Shown here one piece after another: positions 52,950-58,083 of a stretch of 58,083 nt of DNA. The notes beneath the pieces were generated by a model. That model was not told the origin of the DNA and did no database searches. It saw nothing but the letters and a program-made list of their open reading frames with translations. This stretch comes from Hyphomicrobiales bacterium (lineage in GTDB: Bacteria > Pseudomonadota > Alphaproteobacteria > Rhizobiales > Methyloligellaceae): positions 1-58,083 of the forward strand of contig JAJFHN010000040.1 of NCBI GenBank assembly GCA_021775595.1. The letters are read 5' to 3'. A program made the translations under genes and the position numbers. How positions within the stretch are numbered: position 1 is the first letter of the stretch; each line of letters begins with the position of its first letter.

Positions 52950-53525
52950 ATGCAGCAAGACCAGGCGAATTCTGGCGGCGAGGCGCGCGCTGGCGCGACA
53001 CGCGGTTTTTTCGCGATCGGCGTGGAGCACATTTCCAAGCCAATGAATGTCGGAAATTTGATGCGCTCGGCGCACGCCTTTGGCGCGAGTTTCGTGTTCA
53101 CCATCGGCGCCCAATACAAAGCCCGCGAAGCCCGCTCCGATACCTCCAAGGCGCCGGCCCACTTGCCGCTTTATGCCTGGGACAGCGTCGCCGACATGCG
53201 GCTCCCGCAAGGCTGCAAACTCGTGGGCGTCGAATTGCTGGATGAGGCGATCGATCTGCCCAGCTTACATCACCCGATGCGCGCAGCCTATGTGCTGGGC
53301 CCCGAGCGCGGCATGCTATCGCCCGAGCTCATTGCACGTTGCGATTCGATCGTGAAAATTCCGACACGATTTTGCATCAATGTGGCAACCGCAGGCGCTA
53401 TCGTGATGTATGACCGGGTGAAATCGCTTGGGCGTTTTGCGGCCCGTCCGGTCGGTGAAGGCCAGCAGGCGGAACCATTGGCGCCCCATGTGCACGGCGA
53501 TCCGATCGTTCGGAGCAAAAAATAG
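52950..53525 (+). CDS. TrmH (SpoU) family RNA 2'-O-methyltransferase
   Basis: A 191-residue SPOUT methyltransferase. Motif 1 is KPMNVGNLMRSAHAFGASFV with the catalytic Asn/Arg, motif 2 AYVLGPERGMLSPELI and motif 3 IPTRFCINVATAGAIVMYDR. It lacks an N-terminal substrate domain, so the target, tRNA or rRNA, is open. The C-terminal tail (LAPHVHGDPIVRSKK) is short. AGGA is about 13 bases upstream of the ATG. Confidence 0.9.
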   Translation: MQQDQANSGGEARAGATRGFFAIGVEHISKPMNVGNLMRSAHAFGASFVFTIGAQYKAREARSDTSKAPAHLPLYAWDSVADMRLPQGCKLVGVELLDEAIDLPSLHHPMRAAYVLGPERGMLSPELIARCDSIVKIPTRFCINVATAGAIVMYDRVKSLGRFAARPVGEGQQAEPLAPHVHGDPIVRSKK

Positions 53526-53631
53526 TATGGCGATGCCGGAAAATCGCGGACATTGCGCCCGCCTGTTCTGGTCAATCGCCGATCAAGGCATTATGATTCG
53601 ATCACAGAATCGCATAGCGTGAGTGGAGAAG

Positions 53632-54135
53632 ATGCGCAGAATTCCTATCCTCACCGGCCTCATTTTGATCGCAACCGCCGCACCAGTCGCTGCGGCGTCG
53701 GGCAAGTTCGTTGAGCGTTTCGCCGACTGGTCCGCCTATGTCGGGGAATCGGCGGCAAACAAGGTCTGCTTTGCCATATCCCAGCCAAAGGACACCAAAC
53801 CCAAAAACGTCAAGCGCGGCCCGATCTATTTCTATATTTCCCACTGGCCCGGCGACAAAGTGCAGGGCGAGATCAGCATCAAGGTCGGTTATCCGCTGAA
53901 ACCCAACACGCCGACCGAGGTTGTGATTGGCAAAGACAAATTCAAGCTGTTCACCAAGGATGAAGGCGCATTCGTCGACAGCACTGAGACGGAAAAACGT
54001 CTGATCGCTGCCATGACGGGCGGCTCTGAAATGATCGTCCAGGGCCGCTCAAAGCGCGGCACGCTGACCACCGACCGCTATTCGCTGAACGGCATTGGCG
54101 CAGCGCTGAAGCGGATCGCCAAGGACTGCCCCTAA
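53632..54135 (+). CDS. Invasion-associated locus B (IalB)-like secreted protein
   Basis: A 167-residue exported protein. Signal IPILTGLILIATAAPVAAAS; mature part GKFVERFADWSAYVG, NKVCFAISQPKD, PIYFYISHWPGDKVQGEIS and GYPLKPNTPTEVVIG, ending ALKRIAKDC. The two Cys (VCFA and KDC) are placed as in IalB-like proteins, where they form a disulphide. The family is widespread in alphaproteobacteria, not only pathogens, with no clear function. GGAG lies before the ATG; a GTG three codons upstream is less likely. Confidence 0.85.
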   Translation: MRRIPILTGLILIATAAPVAAASGKFVERFADWSAYVGESAANKVCFAISQPKDTKPKNVKRGPIYFYISHWPGDKVQGEISIKVGYPLKPNTPTEVVIGKDKFKLFTKDEGAFVDSTETEKRLIAAMTGGSEMIVQGRSKRGTLTTDRYSLNGIGAALKRIAKDCP

Positions 54136-54242
54136 CCGAGCGCGCCGATCGCGTTATCGCACCATCGCGGTTTCCGCGCAGCTTGCGACCGTGCTAAGAG
54201 CGCGGCTGGTGTCGGCGCCAGTTGCCGGCCAATGGTGGTGCG

Positions 54243-55451
54243 ATGAGTGTGACTGCCCCAATTCACGACATTTCCGGCAAAGACGGCGAGAGGACCAATT
54301 TGATCGGTCTCGACCGCGCCGGCCTTGCAGATGAGCTGCGTAAAATGGGCGTGGCGGAGCGCGCGCTCAACATGCGGGTCTCGCAAATCTGGCACGGTCT
54401 CTATGTGCAGGGCGCCAGCGGCTTCGAGCCGATCACCACCATCTCCAAGGAAATGCGCCAACAGTTGGCCGAGCGTTTTTCACTGGCCCGGCCGGATATA
54501 ACTCAAGAGCAAATCTCTATCGACGGCACACGCAAATGGCTGATCCGGCTTTCTGATGGTACCGGAGGCTCCGGACCCGAAATCGAAACCGTTTACATCC
54601 CCGAGGAATCCCGCGGCACGCTTTGTATTTCGAGCCAGGTGGGCTGCACGCTGACTTGCCCGTTTTGTCACACCGGCACGCAAAAGCTCGTGCGCAATCT
54701 CGAGGCGCGCGAGATCGTCGAGCAAGTGTTGATCGCCCGCGACCGGGTGGGCGAGTGGCCCGGAGCGAGCGCGAGCGATCAAACGGGGCTGCCCGAGGCC
54801 GAACGCAAGATCACCAACATCGTGCTGATGGGCATGGGTGAGCCCTTGTATAATTTCGACAATGTGAAGCAGGCGGTCGAGATCATCTGCGACGGCGATG
54901 GTCTGGGTGTTTCCAAGCGCCGCGTCACGCTCTCGACCTCGGGCATCGTGCCTGAAATCGGGCGTTGGGGCGCCGAGGTCGGCACGATGCTGGCCATCTC
55001 GCTGCACGCCGTGCGTGACGAGCTGCGCGACGAATTGGTGCCGATCAACCGCAAATTTCCCATTGCCGAGCTGTTGGAGGCCTGCCGCACCTATCCGGAC
55101 GTGCGAAACGCCAAGCGGATCACCTTCGAATACGTCATGCTGAAAGGCGTCAACGATTCGCTCAATGACGCGCGCGAACTGGTGCGCCTGCTTGCTGGCA
55201 TTCCCGCCAAAATCAACCTGATCCCCTTCAATCCCTGGCCTGGCAGCCCCTATGAATGCTCCGACTGGGAGCAGATCGAGGCGTTCGCCGAAATCGTCAA
55301 TCGGGCAGGCTACGCCAGCCCGGTGCGGACGCCGCGCGGCCGCGACATCATGGCCGCCTGCGGCCAACTCAAATCGGCCAGCGTGAAGGAGCGCGCGAGC
55401 CAACGCCGCCTTGCGGGCGCGGTGCCGTCTGGCGAGGTATCTGGGCCGTGA
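54243..55451 (+). CDS. rlmN: Dual-specificity 23S rRNA A2503/tRNA A37 C2-methyltransferase RlmN
   Basis: A 402-residue radical-SAM methyltransferase. The cluster motif C-x3-C-x2-C is C135, C139 and C142 in [73 protein letters not shown] and the C-terminal catalytic Cys in [12 protein letters not shown] are all there. A TTG seven codons upstream gives a longer frame, but the ATG at 54243 is preferred. The stop overlaps the next gene by 4 bases (GTGA). Confidence 0.95.
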   Translation: MSVTAPIHDISGKDGERTNLIGLDRAGLADELRKMGVAERALNMRVSQIWHGLYVQGASGFEPITTISKEMRQQLAERFSLARPDITQEQISIDGTRKWLIRLSDGTGGSGPEIETVYIPEESRGTLCISSQVGCTLTCPFCHTGTQKLVRNLEAREIVEQVLIARDRVGEWPGASASDQTGLPEAERKITNIVLMGMGEPLYNFDNVKQAVEIICDGDGLGVSKRRVTLSTSGIVPEIGRWGAEVGTMLAISLHAVRDELRDELVPINRKFPIAELLEACRTYPDVRNAKRITFEYVMLKGVNDSLNDARELVRLLAGIPAKINLIPFNPWPGSPYECSDWEQIEAFAEIVNRAGYASPVRTPRGRDIMAACGQLKSASVKERASQRRLAGAVPSGEVSGP

Positions 55452-55882
55452 TCGCCAAAACGCTGATGCGCGGCCTCGTCATCGCTTTCGGCTTTGTGCT
55501 TGGCGCGTTCAGCTCCCTGCTCGCGCTCTTTGCTTTGGGCACCTATTGGGCGGGCGACGCCATTCGCCAATCCGCGCCCGGCGATCCAGTTATCGATCTC
55601 CTCGCCGAACCCTTCGCCGCGGTTCTTTTCATCGGCGCGGTGACACCGGCGCTCACAGCGTTGCCGGCCCTTGTCGCGGCGATCGCCGGCGAAGTGCTGC
55701 GGATCCGGTCCTTCACTTATTACGTTGTGATGGGCGGTCTGGCGCTCGCGGCGATCCCGCTGCTGGTGACCGGACAGAGCGGTGAATTCGTCGCGCCATC
55801 GGCCGATTACATGACAATTTTCGCCAGCGCGGGCTTTGCCGGCGGCTTCGTCTATTGGTTGATCGCTGGCAAGGGTGCCTAG
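55448..55882 (+). CDS. Small membrane protein, unknown function
   Basis: A 144-residue protein with four predicted membrane helices: [61 protein letters not shown] and [18 protein letters not shown]. No charged motif stands out. The GTG start overlaps the rlmN stop, so it is translated by coupling. I do not recognise the family; similar small proteins follow rlmN in other Hyphomicrobiales, as I recall, without an assigned role. The next gene begins 6 bases after its stop. Confidence 0.65.
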   Translation: MIAKTLMRGLVIAFGFVLGAFSSLLALFALGTYWAGDAIRQSAPGDPVIDLLAEPFAAVLFIGAVTPALTALPALVAAIAGEVLRIRSFTYYVVMGGLALAAIPLLVTGQSGEFVAPSADYMTIFASAGFAGGFVYWLIAGKGA

Positions 55883-55888
55883 CGGCTC

Positions 55889-56398
55889 ATGAACCGAGCA
55901 TATCTGGCTGTGAGCGCAAACGGCTGTATCGCCGATGCTGAGGGCGGTGTGGCTTGGCTCGAACAATTCGACGGCGTCGAACTGGGATTTGACGCATTCA
56001 TGTCCTCGATCCAGACGATCGTCTCCGGTCGCACCACATATGACCAGGTGCGCGGCTTCGGTGTTTGGCCTTACGCCGGCAAGGATGTGATCGTCGTCTC
56101 ATCGCGGCCGCTGGATGATGCGCCCGACGGCGTGCGGCTGCATTCAGGGCCACTCGAAGACTTCCGCGATGTACTGCCCAAGAAGGGTGATGTATGGATT
56201 TTGGGCGGCGGCAAACTGGTGAGCGCGATGCTCAACGCTAAGCTTGTAGATCGCCTGGAGCTCTTCGTTATGCCTATTATCCTGGGCGGCGGCGTGCCGC
56301 TCGTCACCGACGGCGTGGGAGAACTTCCGCTCAAACTGGTCACCTGCAAGACCCACCCAAAAGAGATCGTGGAACTCGTTTACGACGTGGTGGATTGA
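55889..56398 (+). CDS. Dihydrofolate reductase-like (RibD C-terminal domain) protein
   Basis: A 169-residue NADPH-binding protein of the RibD C-terminal/DHFR-like family. Marks are LAVSANGCIADAEGGVAWL, the cofactor loop in VSGRTTYDQVRGFGVWPYAG, VIVVSSRPL and the GDVWILGGGKLVSAML glycine stretch. These free-standing proteins (YyaP/YwjB-like) are not shown to be true DHFRs. It is 6 bases after the small membrane protein gene, in the rlmN operon. Confidence 0.87.
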   Translation: MNRAYLAVSANGCIADAEGGVAWLEQFDGVELGFDAFMSSIQTIVSGRTTYDQVRGFGVWPYAGKDVIVVSSRPLDDAPDGVRLHSGPLEDFRDVLPKKGDVWILGGGKLVSAMLNAKLVDRLELFVMPIILGGGVPLVTDGVGELPLKLVTCKTHPKEIVELVYDVVD

Positions 56399-56439
56399 TG
56401 CCGTGCGCCAGGCCCGCTTACCCTGCCGAATGCTAGGTC

Positions 56440-56467
56440 TTGTGCGCCAAAGCGAGTTACCTATAGT
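56440..56467 (+). promoter_or_regulatory. Candidate sigma-70-type promoter for argG
   Basis: TTGTGC at 56440-56445 and TATAGT at 56462-56467 are separated by 16 bases and lie 55-80 bases upstream of the argG ATG. Both boxes are near the consensus. Experimental support is absent. Confidence 0.4.
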
Positions 56468-56520
56468 GCCCGCCCATCACCAGCATCCGCAATTCGCGCA
56501 TTGAAAAGGCTCGTGGCGCC

Positions 56521-57744
56521 ATGGCCGGCGATAAAGCAATCAAAAAGGTGGTGCTCGCCTATTCGGGCGGGCTCGACACTTCGATCATCCTGAAATGGCT
56601 GCAGCAGGAATATGACTGCGAGGTCGTGACCTTCACGGCCGATCTGGGTCAGGGCGAGGAACTGGCGCCGGCGCGCGCCAAGGCGGAATTGTTAGGCATC
56701 AAGGAGATCTTCATCGAAGACCTGCGCGAGACCTTCGTCGCCGACTATGTCTTCCCGATGATGCGCGCCAACGCACTTTACGAAGGCCAGTATCTGCTCG
56801 GTACGGCAATCGCCCGGCCGCTGATCGGCAAGCGGCTCGTTGAAATCGCGCACGAGACGGGCGCGGATGCCATCTCGCACGGCGCCACCGGCAAGGGCAA
56901 CGATCAGGTGCGCTTCGAGTTGACGGCTTACGCGCTCGATCCGGATATCAAGGTGATAGCGCCGTGGCGCGAGTGGGACATGGTCTCGCGCGCCGATCTC
57001 ATTGAGTTTGCCGAAAAACATCAGATTCCAGTGCCGACCGACAAAAGAGGCGAGGCGCCGTTTTCGGTCGACGCCAACCTGTTGCACTCCTCATCCGAAG
57101 GCAAAGTCCTTGAGGACCCTTGGAGCGAGCCGCCGGATTACGTTTTTCAGCGCACGGTCTCGCCCGAGGCCGCGCCCGATGAGCCGACCGAAGTCGAAAT
57201 CGGCTTTGAGGCCGGCGATGCGATCAGCCTCGACGGCAAAGCGCTCTCGCCAGCAATGCTGCTCACCAAACTCAACGCACTGGGCCATGACAACGGCATC
57301 GGCCGGGTTGATTTGGTGGAGAACCGTTTCGTCGGCATGAAATCGCGTGGTGTCTATGAAACGCCGGGCGGTACGATCCTGCTCGCAGCTCACAGAGCCA
57401 TCGAATCGCTGACACTCGACCGCGAGGCGGCGCATTTGAAAGAATCGCTGATGCCGCGCTATGCCGAACTCGTTTATTATGGCTTCTGGTTCGCGCCCGA
57501 GCGCGAGATGCTGCAGGCGGCGATCGACGCCTCGCAAACCCACGTGTCGGGCACGGTTCGGCTCAAACTCTACAAGGGCAACGCGATCGTGACCGGGCGC
57601 AAGTCACCCAATTCGCTCTACTCGGAGGATCTGGTGACTTTCGAGGAAGGCGCTGGTTACGACCAGGCTGATGCTGCGGGCTTCATCAAGCTCAACGCTT
57701 TGCGGCTTCGCACCCTGGCGGCGCGCAACAAAAAAGCCAAATAG
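56521..57744 (+). CDS. argG: Argininosuccinate synthase
   Basis: A 407-residue enzyme joining citrulline and aspartate with ATP in arginine synthesis. The N-type ATP pyrophosphatase motif is [60 protein letters not shown] and [13 protein letters not shown] match the family, as does [19 protein letters not shown]. Length is normal. AAGG precedes the ATG by about 12 bases. The following gene starts 18 bases downstream on the same strand. Confidence 0.97.
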   Translation: MAGDKAIKKVVLAYSGGLDTSIILKWLQQEYDCEVVTFTADLGQGEELAPARAKAELLGIKEIFIEDLRETFVADYVFPMMRANALYEGQYLLGTAIARPLIGKRLVEIAHETGADAISHGATGKGNDQVRFELTAYALDPDIKVIAPWREWDMVSRADLIEFAEKHQIPVPTDKRGEAPFSVDANLLHSSSEGKVLEDPWSEPPDYVFQRTVSPEAAPDEPTEVEIGFEAGDAISLDGKALSPAMLLTKLNALGHDNGIGRVDLVENRFVGMKSRGVYETPGGTILLAAHRAIESLTLDREAAHLKESLMPRYAELVYYGFWFAPEREMLQAAIDASQTHVSGTVRLKLYKGNAIVTGRKSPNSLYSEDLVTFEEGAGYDQADAAGFIKLNALRLRTLAARNKKAK

Positions 57745-57762
57745 AGGAGCCATGCTCAGGCC

Positions 57763-58083
57763 ATGAGCACGCTTGCAAACGATCTCGAGGCAACCGGCCT
57801 GGTGCTGCTGGGTGGTTTTACACCCATTGCCGACCAAGTCCTGCCCGGGCTTACCGGTGGCGCGCGGCCCGAAACGATCGCCATGGTGGGGAGCGCCGGG
57901 CCCGCCATGTGGGCGCATCTGAAGGTCGCGCCAGAGTTTAAGAGCGACCCGCACCCGGTCAACGCCTGGTCGAAACGCGTGCTGTTGGAGCTCGCCAAGA
58001 TCCATGGCGCCGAACTGGTGTTTCCCTTCGACGGCCCGCCCTATTGGCCATTCCAGCAGTGGGTTATGGCGCTGCCTGGCACC
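57763..58083 (+). CDS. Uncharacterised protein, N-terminal part (cut by window edge)
   Basis: The first 107 residues of a protein that runs past the right edge. Visible: DLEATGLVLLGGFTPIADQV, PETIAMVGSAGPAMWAHLKV, NAWSKRVLLELAKIHGAELV and FPFDGPPYWPFQQWVMAL. The MVGSAGPAMW and PPYWPFQ stretches resemble alphaproteobacterial proteins that I recall being listed as ferredoxin-like, whose Fe-S cysteines lie in the C-terminal part not seen here. I do not assign a function. It follows argG by 18 bases, so the two are probably co-transcribed. Confidence 0.6.
   Translation, partial: MSTLANDLEATGLVLLGGFTPIADQVLPGLTGGARPETIAMVGSAGPAMWAHLKVAPEFKSDPHPVNAWSKRVLLELAKIHGAELVFPFDGPPYWPFQQWVMALPGT

Overview
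This 58 kb window is a gene-dense, GC-rich (roughly 60% by eye) bacterial chromosome segment. Gene content and order point to an alphaproteobacterium, most likely of the order Hyphomicrobiales (Rhizobiales). The signs are the ffh-rpsP-rimM-trmD-rplS-leuC-leuD-leuB-asd block, the dapF-mtaB-ftsY-yciB block followed by ccmGDCBA and acnA, the DUF2794, DUF2865, DUF1223 and IalB-like families, and a mesaconyl-CoA hydratase of the ethylmalonyl-CoA pathway. I see no prophage, insertion sequence, CRISPR array, rRNA or tRNA.

Layout. 1-4.5 kb: a mesaconyl-CoA hydratase cut by the window edge, a malyl-CoA thioesterase/lyase-type CitE protein, pyridoxal kinase, a DUF429 protein, an Old Yellow Enzyme and a truncated haemoglobin. 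4.56-4.67 kb: a very short gene for a PqqA-like peptide with no pqq enzymes nearby. 4.8-21.7 kb: the asd-leuB-leuD-leuC-rplS-trmD-rimM-rpsP-ffh block on the minus strand. It is broken up by insertions: a GMC dehydrogenase with its Tat-exported small subunit, two related secreted HExxH proteins, three secreted TPR proteins on the plus strand, a small ribbon-helix-helix-like protein and an ACT-like protein. 22-28.5 kb: an outer-membrane barrel, a methyltransferase, dapF-mtaB-ftsY-yciB and a MarR regulator. 28.5-36.5 kb: the cytochrome c maturation genes ccmABCDG, divergent acnA, a beta-carbonic anhydrase and a DUF1223 protein. 36.5-46.5 kb: htpG, DUF2794, a Bax-inhibitor-1 protein, a YbbAP-type ABC transporter divergent from a TesA-type esterase, an L,D-transpeptidase and a lipoprotein. 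46.6-58 kb: mostly short housekeeping or stress genes (aldo/keto reductase, thpR, low-Mr phosphatase, pterin dehydratase, SDR, quinone reductase, TrmH-type methyltransferase), rlmN, a DHFR-like protein, argG, and a truncated unknown gene at the right edge.

How the genes work together: leuB/C/D (leucine), asd and dapF (lysine and cell wall), argG (arginine) and pdxY (B6 salvage) are core biosynthesis. The rpsP-rplS block with ffh and ftsY covers translation and co-translational membrane targeting. The ccm genes supply c-type cytochromes. The most unusual items are the orphan PqqA-like peptide, the L19 protein fused to a helix-hairpin-helix domain, the S16 protein with a long Ala/Glu tail, the twin secreted metallopeptidase-like proteins, and three phased 11-bp repeats between divergent genes at 13.7 kb.
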